In this document: piece by piece, positions 29,075-36,379 of the stretch | Layout of the letters: each line of letters starts with the position of its first letter | Position numbering within the stretch: the first letter of the stretch is position 1 | Source: Pantoea sp. WMus005 | GTDB taxonomy: Bacteria; Pseudomonadota; Gammaproteobacteria; Enterobacterales; Enterobacteriaceae | Direction of reading: 5' to 3' | NCBI RefSeq assembly: GCF_013415305.1 | Contig: NZ_JACBXU010000005.1 | Coordinates: forward strand, 1 to 64,000 | DNA: 64,000 bases | Translations under genes and position numbers: made by a program | Notes under the pieces: model-generated | The model's input: only the letters and a program-made list of their open reading frames with translations | Told to the model about the DNA's origin: nothing | Databases searched by the model: none

Positions 29075-29262
29075 GTATATCTTCAACTAAATTTGAATCA
29101 GGTATTTTATGAAACGCATCATTAAACACGTGTTCCGCGCCTACGTTGAGACGTTCAAACACGTGCCGCCGGGTGCCATGTACTAAGTACAGTACCCCGC
29201 AAGAAACCCTCGATAATCGCGGTCAGGGATCGACCTGTGATTATCACCTTTTGCTTTTGCTT
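29075..29262 (+). ncRNA. azuCR: Probable AzuCR dual-function RNA (coordinates approximate)
   Basis: A transcript from the -10 at 29063 would carry azuC and end at hairpin GATAATC (29212)/GATTATC (29239) with inner GGTC/GACC pairs, followed by CCTTTTGCTTTTGC. The length of about 185 nt is comparable with the 164-nt E. coli AzuCR, which encodes AzuC and also base-pairs with mRNAs such as galE and cadA. Ends are inferred from sequence; the base-pairing role is by homology only. Confidence 0.65.
29109..29186 (+). CDS. azuC: Small protein AzuC
   Basis: A 25-aa amphipathic peptide starting MKRIIKHVF and ending TFKHVPPGAMY. E. coli AzuC (28 aa) starts MKLRKILKSMF and ends TFKDVPPGNMFR; the TFK-x-VPPG-x-M end and the spaced basic/hydrophobic helix agree. 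In E. coli, AzuC sits at the membrane and raises the activity of the glycerol-3-phosphate dehydrogenase GlpD. ATG is preceded by an AT-rich AATCAGGTATTTT with AGG about 8 nt upstream. Too short for usual gene finders. Confidence 0.85.
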   Translation: MKRIIKHVFRAYVETFKHVPPGAMY

Positions 29263-29497
29263 TCTTCTGAGTAAACCCGCGTTTTTGCACTTCCTGGTGC
29301 GTCTAATCTGCTTCTGTCACTCTTCTTGTTGTCTTCGCGCTAAAAACACTTTCTGGCGACAAAATGACGCCTTTTTGCTTCCGTGCTTTATGTGTCGGTT
29401 GTGATGTTTTTTATGTTTGGATTAAGCGGTGTCAGGCAAGTTGTCAGGTGATGACTCGTTGCTAATTTGACATTAATGTTTACTCACAATGAGGCTA

Positions 29498-29527
29498 AAT
29501 GTCCGCTTTGTGCCAGATTCGAACGTT
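29498..29527. repeat. Degenerate GTCCGCTTTGTGCCAG-type palindromic repeat, copy 1
   Basis: AATGTCCGCTTTGTGCCAG followed by a decayed right arm. The left arm agrees with copy 2 at 30253 (GTCCxCTTTGTGCCAG in both). Rest of 29263-29557: no gene seen, only a weak GGCG/CGCC hairpin before TTTTT near 29380. Confidence 0.6.
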
Positions 29528-29557
29528 GATGAACCCTTAAGAGATGACAAAACCTGA

Positions 29558-30154
29558 TTAGCGATTATTTACTTCCTGAGCCTTCAAGAAAGCGGGGCGA
29601 CTCGTTGCTCTGCATATGTAGCTATCAATCTCTTCGGTGATTTCCAATCCGCACAGCTTTGCCCATAACAACGTATGAGAAAGAAAAATATCGGCCAGTG
29701 TAAAGTTATTACCTGCAATCCATGCTTGAGTGGGGTTAAAGCGAATCTGAGAAATAACTTTATCTGCTTCCTTACTGAGGTAATTCATTATATCCGGCGA
29801 ACGTTGGTTTTCGGGAGTGAAGACAATATGTTTGAGCAGACCCCAGACGGGGGCTTCCAGATCGGATAGCGTGAAGCTTAACCACGAATTAACGGAGGCT
29901 TTTTCTTCAGCGGTTGCGGGATAAATAGAGATGTCTTTATGTTGTTCACACAGGTAAATACAGATCGCTAAGGTTTCACTGATTGACACGTCACCATCGG
30001 TCAAAAAAGGAACTTTTCCTAATGGATGGGGTGATTTAACCTCAGAAGCAGGGTTCAAAAGCTCGACTCTGATGGACTCGTAATTCGCGCCCATCTCTTC
30101 AAGAGCCCAGAGTACTCTTAATGATCGGCTTTTAGGGTAGGTATAGATCTTCAA
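29558..30154 (-). CDS. Glutathione S-transferase family protein
   Basis: About 198 aa. The N-terminal thioredoxin-like domain is KIYTYPKSRSLRVLWALEEMG (residues 2-22), with LGKVPFLTDGDVSISETLAICIYL carrying cis-Pro and the ES motif that binds glutathione; the C-terminal domain has FTLADIFLSHTLLW. I place the start at TTG 30154, preceded by AAAGGGATATTGAA; nine more codons exist upstream (TTG 30181) but without a Shine-Dalgarno. AT-richer than its surroundings, like the LysR and SDR genes next to it. Unrelated to the GST at 18482 beyond family level. Confidence 0.85.
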   Translation of the reverse strand: MKIYTYPKSRSLRVLWALEEMGANYESIRVELLNPASEVKSPHPLGKVPFLTDGDVSISETLAICIYLCEQHKDISIYPATAEEKASVNSWLSFTLSDLEAPVWGLLKHIVFTPENQRSPDIMNYLSKEADKVISQIRFNPTQAWIAGNNFTLADIFLSHTLLWAKLCGLEITEEIDSYICRATSRPAFLKAQEVNNR

Positions 30155-30252
30155 TTCAATATCCCTTTGTTGTGAAAGCAATTTTATAAGTTAAGTAGGT
30201 AGCTCATGTCAAAATTTCCGCTTTTCGCGCATAGCATATATCCCCCGCGGTT

Positions 30253-30280
30253 AGGTCCACTTTGTGCCAGGAGCGGACGC
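30253..30280. repeat. GTCCRCTTTGTGCCAG palindromic repeat, copy 2
   Basis: GTCCACT and AGCGGAC form the two arms around TTGTGCCAGG, so a hairpin is possible. Related words occur at 29498 (copy 1), at 30216 (TTCCGCTTTTCGC) and at 32354 (GTCCGCTTTTCGC). Confidence 0.6.
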
Positions 30281-30327
30281 AGGGAGCTGCCTGAGCATAA
30301 TAAAACCGGTTGCCATTGGGCTATTTT

Positions 30328-30396
30328 TCAGGCGATGTAGAGGTTAAGAGAAACCGCCTGAAGTTGACTCAATATTACTGAAAATTCAGTAATATT
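30328..30396. repeat. Two consecutive perfect inverted repeats
   Basis: TCAGGCG (30328)/CGCCTGA (30355), 7 bp; and AATATTACTGAA (30371)/TTCAGTAATATT (30385), 12 bp with a 2-nt centre. They lie just after the LysR stop on the minus strand. Neither has a T-run, so they are not standard terminators; the second looks like an operator or a small mobile-repeat remnant. Confidence 0.6.
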
Positions 30397-30409
30397 CTGT
30401 ATGTCATGC

Positions 30410-31312
30410 TCATTTCACGGGATTGCAAACCTTGAAGGCGTGATTTTTTTCAAAAATTCCTGCTACAAAATCCATGAATACAATCGCCCTTTTTGGCAAA
30501 AGTCGATTGGCAACATAAACGGCCTGAATGGGAACGGGCGACGCAGTGTAACCAGTCAGCAATAATTGTAATTCGCCACTTTCCAGCCCCTCTTTAAACA
30601 ACCATTCCGGGCCCTGTGCGATTCCAATTCCCGCATTGACAAATTTCTGTACTGCTTCAGGTGAATTGACCCTGAGCCGACCAGAAACAGGAACAGTGAT
30701 ATCCTTAAATCTCCAGGTGGCGCCTGTTGTCAGCAGGGTATAGATCAAACACTCATGTTTTTTTAAATCTTCTGGCGTATCAGGAGTTCCATATTTAGTC
30801 AGGTACTTATTACTGGCAACACAGACTCGCTCAAACATGCCAAGCCTGCGGGCATGCATAGCACTGTCTTCCAGGTGGCCAATCCGTATGGCCAGCTCAG
30901 CCCCTTCATCAACGAGATTGACATAGCGGTCATTAATCTGCAGGTCCAGTGCCATTTCAGGGTTGCGTTCTAAAAAATCCGGGATGTGCGGAACTAAGAA
31001 TGTATGAGCCAGTGCTGTGGGGCAGGCAACGCGTAACAGCCCTGTGGGTGTAACATTTTCTCTGAAAGAAGACTCTGACTCTTCGACAGCCTCAAGAATC
31101 CGCCTTGTTTCCAGATAATAACGTTCGCCTTCAGGCGTTAATGAGAGCTTGCGGGTCGATCTGTGAAGTAATCTGGTCTGCAAATGTTCTTCGAGGGTTG
31201 CTACATGACGGCTAATATTCGGTTGCCCTAAACCTAAATCTCTGCCAGCTGCGGAAAAGCTGCCTGTTTCAACGGTACGGACAAAACATCTCATCAAAAG
31301 TAATTTATCCAT
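30410..31312 (-). CDS. LysR-type regulator
   Basis: A 300-aa LysR regulator starting MDKLLLMRCFVRTVETGSFS, with HTH AAGRDLGLGQPNISRHVATLE and a standard effector domain. It belongs to the branch that commonly sits divergent from an SDR gene, as it does here (136 bp from the SDR ATG). Its ligand is unknown. Codon use is AT-richer than most genes in the window. The ATG start follows AT-rich DNA with GAGCAATTGA. Confidence 0.87.
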   Translation of the reverse strand: MDKLLLMRCFVRTVETGSFSAAGRDLGLGQPNISRHVATLEEHLQTRLLHRSTRKLSLTPEGERYYLETRRILEAVEESESSFRENVTPTGLLRVACPTALAHTFLVPHIPDFLERNPEMALDLQINDRYVNLVDEGAELAIRIGHLEDSAMHARRLGMFERVCVASNKYLTKYGTPDTPEDLKKHECLIYTLLTTGATWRFKDITVPVSGRLRVNSPEAVQKFVNAGIGIAQGPEWLFKEGLESGELQLLLTGYTASPVPIQAVYVANRLLPKRAIVFMDFVAGIFEKNHAFKVCNPVK

Positions 31313-31448
31313 TCAATTGCTCATTTATGCTTTTAAAGCATGAAATATATTCAAATATACAATCTTATCACTCAGTTTGCATAAGCATATATTGTCTTCC
31401 TGTCGGTCATTCGCCGATCCGTTGTTAAAGCCAGCAGGAGATTTTCAG

Positions 31449-32195
31449 ATGTCCAGATTACAAGGCAAGCGTGCACTGATTACAGGTGGAACAAGTGGTA
31501 TTGGTCTTGAAACAGCGAAGCTGTTTGTTGCAGAAGGTGCACGCGTTATTGTTACCGGGGTTAACCCGGATTCAATTGCAAAGGCGAAAGCAGAACTGGG
31601 TTATGAAGTTTTAGTGGTAAGCGCTGATTCCGCTGATATAAATGCGCAAAAAGCGCTGGCTCACACTGTAAAGGAACACTTTGGTGAGTTGGATATCGCT
31701 TTCCTGAATGCAGGCATATCAATGTATATGCCAATTGAACAATGGACAGAGGAACTGTTCGACCGCATTTATGATATCAACGTCAAAGGTCCTTATTTCC
31801 TGATGCAGTCTCTGCTGCCCGTTTTCGCCAGCTCTGCATCAGTGATCTTTAATACATCTGTAAATGCTCATACAGGGCCCGTAAATTCTTCAGTTTACGG
31901 CTCAACGAAAGCAGCATTGCTTAACATGTCGAAAACACTCTCTAACGAGTTGCTTCCCCGTGGGATTCGTATCAATGCCGTGAGCCCCGGCCCGGTTGAT
32001 ACACCGCTTTATGATAAGGCGGGAATTCCGGTGGAATATCATGATCAGGTGATGAAAGATATCGTTGCAACCATCCCTGCAGGTCGTTTTGGTAAGCCTC
32101 AGGAAGTAGCGCAAGCGGTGCTTTATTTCGCCTCTGATGAGTCTGCCTGGACGGTGGGTTCAGAAATCATCATCGACGGCGGCGTTTTAATCTAA
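31449..32195 (+). CDS. Short-chain dehydrogenase/reductase (SDR)
   Basis: A 248-aa classical SDR. TGGTSGIGLETA (cofactor loop, about residues 13-24), LNAGIS, catalytic Ser in FNTSVNAH, YGSTKAA (YxxxK) and C-terminal SEIIIDGGVLI are all present. Start ATG 31449 has CAGGAG upstream; the longer frame from 31377 has a non-family N-terminus. Probably controlled by the divergent LysR protein. It is not a close copy of the SDR at 16729, although both pairs share the same layout. Confidence 0.87.
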   Translation: MSRLQGKRALITGGTSGIGLETAKLFVAEGARVIVTGVNPDSIAKAKAELGYEVLVVSADSADINAQKALAHTVKEHFGELDIAFLNAGISMYMPIEQWTEELFDRIYDINVKGPYFLMQSLLPVFASSASVIFNTSVNAHTGPVNSSVYGSTKAALLNMSKTLSNELLPRGIRINAVSPGPVDTPLYDKAGIPVEYHDQVMKDIVATIPAGRFGKPQEVAQAVLYFASDESAWTVGSEIIIDGGVLI

Positions 32196-32536
32196 GCCAC
32201 CATAATAAGGTTTACAGTGAATCAAGCCCGCCACCTTTTATAGCGACGGGTTTTGATTTTATGTGGAGTCTGAGATGTCTATCCATTGATCTGCTCAAGG
32301 TTAATTAACACTGCCGCAAGTGGGTAATACGTCCTTGAGGGACAATTGCAGAAGTCCGCTTTTCGCTCAAAGCAAACATACATCATTTCATACAGTAATT
32401 GCCTTTCTCTGCCACATCTCATCACCGTTTTCTTTAATACATAACCCCTCAATCTCTCACCCCCATCACACCATTAACCCGCCGCCCACCCGATCCCGTC
32501 CTACACTGAATTATTCCCCCCAACCAGGAGCAGCGG
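32196..32536. other. Intergenic region with weak terminator and repeat remnant
   Basis: 341 bp. AGCCCG (32225) with CGGGTT (32247) followed by TTGATTTT may end the SDR transcript. CTCAAGG (32294)/CCTTGAG (32333) is a 7-bp inverted repeat of unknown role. GTCCGCTTTTCGC (32354) is a remnant of the repeat seen at 29498 and 30253. No coding sequence is supported before 32537. Confidence 0.5.
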
Positions 32537-33448
32537 ATGATCCAGAATCATCGACGAAAACAGGCAGCGATTGTGGCAGGCGTAGGATTAGGTGTAGCGG
32601 CCACGCTTTGGGGTATGAAACGCTGGCAGGAACTCAGGCAAACGCCGCCGGTGTCGCCGCGTAGTCATCATGCGGGGCTGGCAGGCTACTTCCAGCAGGT
32701 GGGCGACTGGCGCATGTTTACCCGCGTTACACCCAATGAAGATCAGGGACTGCCGGTGGTATTGATTCACGGTCTGGTCATGTCGGGCCGGGCGATGGAG
32801 CCGCTGGCACTGGCGCTGGGACGTGACTATCACGTGCTGGTGCCGGATCTGCCTGGCTTTGGGGCCAGTACGCTGCCCGCGTCTGCGCCGGTCATGACGG
32901 TGGATCAGCAGGCGGACGCGCTCTGGCTCTGGCTGCAACACAACGGGTTTCAGCGTGCCATCTGGGTCGGTAACGGTTTTGGCTGCCAGATTCTGGCCGC
33001 GCTGGCGGTGAAATATCCGCAGGCAGTGGCGGGGCTGGTGCTGCAGGGGCCGACGGTGGATCGCCATGCGCGCAGCCTGACGCGTCAGCTCTGGCGCAGC
33101 TGGCGTAACACCGGACTGGAGGGGCATCGCTCGCCGGGTTCGCTGGCGCGCATTGATTATGCAAAAGCGGGACTGCGCCGTGCGTTTGGCACGTTGCGCG
33201 TCATGATGCGCGACCACATCGAACATCGCCTCACTTATATCAACGCGCCGACGCTGCTGCTGCGTGGCTCGCGCGATCCGATCTGCCCGGCGCGCTGGCT
33301 GGATGAACTCGCCGCGCTGATGCCGCGCAGTGAACGCCTGACGCTGCGCGACGGCACCCATACGCTGCACTACGTCTATCCGTGGAGTTTCTGCAACGCC
33401 ATCCGCCCGTTCGTGGCGCGCATTCAGCAGGAGAATCAGCATGAGTAA
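32537..33448 (+). CDS. Membrane-anchored alpha/beta-hydrolase fold protein lacking the nucleophile
   Basis: 303 aa. Residues 9-28 (QAAIVAGVGLGVAATLWGMK) form one membrane anchor. The hydrolase fold is clear: VVLIHGLVMSG (oxyanion loop, about 74-84), VPDLPGFGAST, LLLRGSRDPICPA with the acid Asp, and DGTHTLHYVYP with the His. The nucleophile elbow reads VGNGFGC, so residue 147, expected Ser (or Asp/Cys), is Gly. The protein may be a non-catalytic binder or use other chemistry. AGGAG precedes ATG 32537. The next gene starts inside its 3' end (8-bp overlap), so the two are co-translated. Confidence 0.82.
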   Translation: MIQNHRRKQAAIVAGVGLGVAATLWGMKRWQELRQTPPVSPRSHHAGLAGYFQQVGDWRMFTRVTPNEDQGLPVVLIHGLVMSGRAMEPLALALGRDYHVLVPDLPGFGASTLPASAPVMTVDQQADALWLWLQHNGFQRAIWVGNGFGCQILAALAVKYPQAVAGLVLQGPTVDRHARSLTRQLWRSWRNTGLEGHRSPGSLARIDYAKAGLRRAFGTLRVMMRDHIEHRLTYINAPTLLLRGSRDPICPARWLDELAALMPRSERLTLRDGTHTLHYVYPWSFCNAIRPFVARIQQENQHE

Positions 33449-34832
33449 ACCGCCCAAGGGTATCGCCCGTTTTGACTCCGCCGCCGCCATGCTGCTGGCG
33501 CTGGCGAATGCGCTACACGATCGCCCCTTTGCCAGTCCGAGCCAGTCACCGACGCTTGACCGGCTGCTGCCTTCGCTGAATCGTCTGCCGACCGGGCTGC
33601 GTGAGTGGGGTTATGCGCTGGGCGGCATGGCCGAAGGCATCAGCCTGCGCCAGGCGGGTGAGCTGGATATAGAAGGCATCGCTGAATGGATGGTGAGTGA
33701 GTATCCACAGCAGGATTATCCGGCGGCCTTTATCGGCTCGTCGAACGGCGCGCTGGTGCATCTTGCATCGGCGATGAATGTCCCCTGGCTGCCGCAAACC
33801 TTCCTCTGTCCGGTGCGTGCCGCCAGCAACGATCCCGATGATGCGCAGGCGAGTTTTGAGCAGGGCAAAGAGGTGGCTGCCGCGCTGCTGGCCGCCTGGC
33901 CACGGCTGGCGGTTCACCACATGCATGATCCGAATCAGGATCGCCTGATGCTCGACCAGATGCGTTATTTCCGGCTAAAACTGCGCGAAATGCCACTGGC
34001 CTTCAACGAATTTCTGATGGGAAGTCTGCCTGCGGGCTCCACGCTGTTTATCAATCACTGTACCCAGCAGTGGCCGGTGACGCGGACCAGCGATCGCTCG
34101 TTCTTTCAGTTTGGTGCGCCGGGCGGGGCCAGTGAGAAAGAGTTTATGCAGGGCGGTCCGCGCGTGGCGGAATATCTGGCGCGCTATGGCGTCGAGCATG
34201 ACCGCTGGACACCGCCAGCCATCACCGATCGGGTGCCAGAAGCGGAATGGGGGCTGGATGGCTATCTGATCCCACCACTCAAAAAGCTGGCCGAAGCGCA
34301 GAACTGGAAGCTGATGGAGATTCGTTATGAAGACCCGGAAGCGATGAGTTTTGTGGTAGCGGAGATCTACCGCGACTGGTATCTGGCGGCGGGCATCTTA
34401 CCGACCCGGCTGACGGTGGACAGCTTCCTGCTCATGGATCCCTGGTGTACCCAGCAGCAGCAGGCGATTCCGTTCTGGCTGAGTTTCAGTAGCGAATCCT
34501 CGGCGTTAGCGCTGCAGCGCTTCCTGGAAAAGCAGCCGCCGTTCCGCAACATCGACATGATGCTCTTTTCGCACGGCACTGACAGTATCGGGCTGGCGGA
34601 GATTGATCGCTGGCGGGCGCTGCTCTCTCATGCCCGTGATGAAGGCGTTTTCATTGGCGTGGATGAAGAGCGTTTCCCGCGTGATTTCGCCACCTTTGCC
34701 CGCTTCGACTCAGCGCTACGGGAACGGGCACCGCTGTTGCCACCACCGCCTCCGCTGAGTGCGGAGACGGTAATGTCAGGTATTCAGCGTTACGGAGCAA
34801 AACACGGTGTCACGCTGACGGCGCTGACGTAG
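33441..34832 (+). CDS. Conserved-looking protein of unknown function, partner of the hydrolase-like gene
   Basis: 463 aa, soluble, no signal peptide. I do not recognise a named family. Near residue 98, AAFIGSSNGALVHLASAMNVP has the GxSxG elbow of alpha/beta hydrolases, and an Asp and His follow (DPNQDRLML, HHMHDP), so it may carry a hydrolase-like core. TRLTVDSFLLMDPWC and DMMLFSHGTDSIGLAEIDRW are other conserved-looking blocks. PPPPPP near residue 431 marks a linker. It overlaps the upstream nucleophile-less hydrolase gene by 8 bp; the active elbow could complement its missing one. Confidence 0.72.
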   Translation: MSKPPKGIARFDSAAAMLLALANALHDRPFASPSQSPTLDRLLPSLNRLPTGLREWGYALGGMAEGISLRQAGELDIEGIAEWMVSEYPQQDYPAAFIGSSNGALVHLASAMNVPWLPQTFLCPVRAASNDPDDAQASFEQGKEVAAALLAAWPRLAVHHMHDPNQDRLMLDQMRYFRLKLREMPLAFNEFLMGSLPAGSTLFINHCTQQWPVTRTSDRSFFQFGAPGGASEKEFMQGGPRVAEYLARYGVEHDRWTPPAITDRVPEAEWGLDGYLIPPLKKLAEAQNWKLMEIRYEDPEAMSFVVAEIYRDWYLAAGILPTRLTVDSFLLMDPWCTQQQQAIPFWLSFSSESSALALQRFLEKQPPFRNIDMMLFSHGTDSIGLAEIDRWRALLSHARDEGVFIGVDEERFPRDFATFARFDSALRERAPLLPPPPPLSAETVMSGIQRYGAKHGVTLTALT

Positions 34833-34851
34833 CCGCCGCGTCATCCGGTGA

Positions 34852-36204
34852 TTAGTCGCCGTCAGTGATGGGCTGGCGCACCAGCAGCAGATAAGCGAGT
34901 GCGCCAACCAGCGTCACACAGGCACAAATCATCAGCGCAAGGCTGAACGATTTGGTGGTGTCGAGCACCCAGCCGGTGATAACGGGCGCGAATGAGGCAA
35001 AGATAAAGCTGGCAAAGTTCTGGATGCTGCCGACTGAAGCGGTCATACGGGCGGTGACGTTGGCGTGAATCAGTCCCCAGCAAGACGTTCCGGCAAAGTG
35101 GATACAGAACAGCGCCATGCCAATCAGCGTTACGGCGCTGGTGGTATCGGTCGCGCGGGTCACTACGGCGGTGAATCCGGCTGAGAGCAGCATCCCGCTG
35201 ACGATGCAGACTTTGCGGGTTTTTACTGCGTTAAAGCCACGACGCACCAGCGCGTCAACGACATAGCCATTCAGCAGCATGCCCGCCGCACCAAACAGGA
35301 ACGGAATCGCCGCCAGCAGGCCAGTACTTTTCAGATCGAGGTGATAGGTGGACTGCAGGTAGCCCGGCAGCCAGGCGATATAGAGCCACGCGGTGTAGTT
35401 GATGCCGCTGAAGCCAATCATCATTCCCCACATGGTGCGCTGCTTAAACAGGCCGCGCCACTCTTTGAAACTGATCGGCTCTTTCCGCGACGCCACGCTG
35501 CCCGCCTGCAGATAGTGGATCTCTTCGGCGCTCAGGGTGTTGTTGTCACGGTCGCGGTAAATCATATACCAGCCGATAGCGAGGAACATACCGAGGATAC
35601 CGATGGTGACAAACATGCCACGCCAGCCCATTACCAGCATCATCGCCGCCAGAATCGGCGGGGCCACCGACAGCCCAATCATCGAAGCCGCATTAAACAT
35701 CCCCATCGGCATGCCGCGATCTTTAATGTTGAACCAGTCGTTGATCACCTTCACGCCGCACGGGTTCATCGGCGCTTCGCCAATACCCAGACCGATGCGC
35801 ACCAGGATGAACTGGGTGAAGTTATGCACCAGACCAGAGGCGGCCTGGAACAGCGACCAGATAAACATGCCGATGCCGAGCATAATGCGCGGCCCTTTAC
35901 GATCCAGCAGCGCGCCACACGGCAGCTGCGCCAGGCCATACGCCAGCGAAAAAGCCGAGAGCAGGAAGCCGATTTCGGTGGCGCTCAGTCCCATTTCCTC
36001 ACGGATGGTCATATTCGCGACCGACAGCGAGCTGCGATCCAGATAGTTGATGATGGCCGCGAACAGCAACAGCAGCATCGCCGTGATCTGCACCTTGCGG
36101 ATACGCGGTGAACGTACCACGTCGCTGCGCATCGGCACGAAATCCTGGTCTGGTGGCGTGTTACCGGTCACGCTGTCGCGGCCGGTTACTGAGGTCTTTT
36201 CCAT
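34852..36204 (-). CDS. lgoT: L-galactonate transporter LgoT (MFS, ACS family)
   Basis: 450 aa, 12 predicted spans, anion:cation symporter group. NYLDRSSLSVANMTIREEMGL near residue 54 and RIGLGIGEAPMNPCGVKVINDWFNIKDRG are close to E. coli LgoT (YjjL), as is the ending VRQPI. Start ATG 36204 has GGGAG upstream; the 33 codons further upstream are Arg/Thr-rich and lack a Shine-Dalgarno. It lies next to lgoR and lgoD, which supports the assignment. Two GGTTTTTAAT repeats lie 155-175 bp before the start. Confidence 0.92.
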   Translation of the reverse strand: MEKTSVTGRDSVTGNTPPDQDFVPMRSDVVRSPRIRKVQITAMLLLLFAAIINYLDRSSLSVANMTIREEMGLSATEIGFLLSAFSLAYGLAQLPCGALLDRKGPRIMLGIGMFIWSLFQAASGLVHNFTQFILVRIGLGIGEAPMNPCGVKVINDWFNIKDRGMPMGMFNAASMIGLSVAPPILAAMMLVMGWRGMFVTIGILGMFLAIGWYMIYRDRDNNTLSAEEIHYLQAGSVASRKEPISFKEWRGLFKQRTMWGMMIGFSGINYTAWLYIAWLPGYLQSTYHLDLKSTGLLAAIPFLFGAAGMLLNGYVVDALVRRGFNAVKTRKVCIVSGMLLSAGFTAVVTRATDTTSAVTLIGMALFCIHFAGTSCWGLIHANVTARMTASVGSIQNFASFIFASFAPVITGWVLDTTKSFSLALMICACVTLVGALAYLLLVRQPITDGD

Positions 36205-36358
36205 TGCACTCTCCCGAAACTGGGTACTTATCGTTATGGTGAGAAGGGGTCTGCGCGCAGCGGCAAAAGGCCGCTGTGACGTTGCAGTCGAGACTAAGAG
36301 CAAAGGGTTAAGTATGTTGCAAAGATGTTTCTGAATCGTGCGGGAGCTAGTGCTTTGT

Positions 36359-36379
36359 GGTTTTTAATCGGTTTTTAAT
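36359..36379. promoter_or_regulatory. Tandem GGTTTTTAAT repeats, candidate LgoR operator for lgoT
   Basis: GGTTTTTAAT occurs at 36359-36368 and 36370-36379, exactly one helical turn (11 bp) apart, overlapping the lgoR stop codon upstream of lgoT. The same decamer, inverted, lies before lgoR at 37300. Confidence 0.55.
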
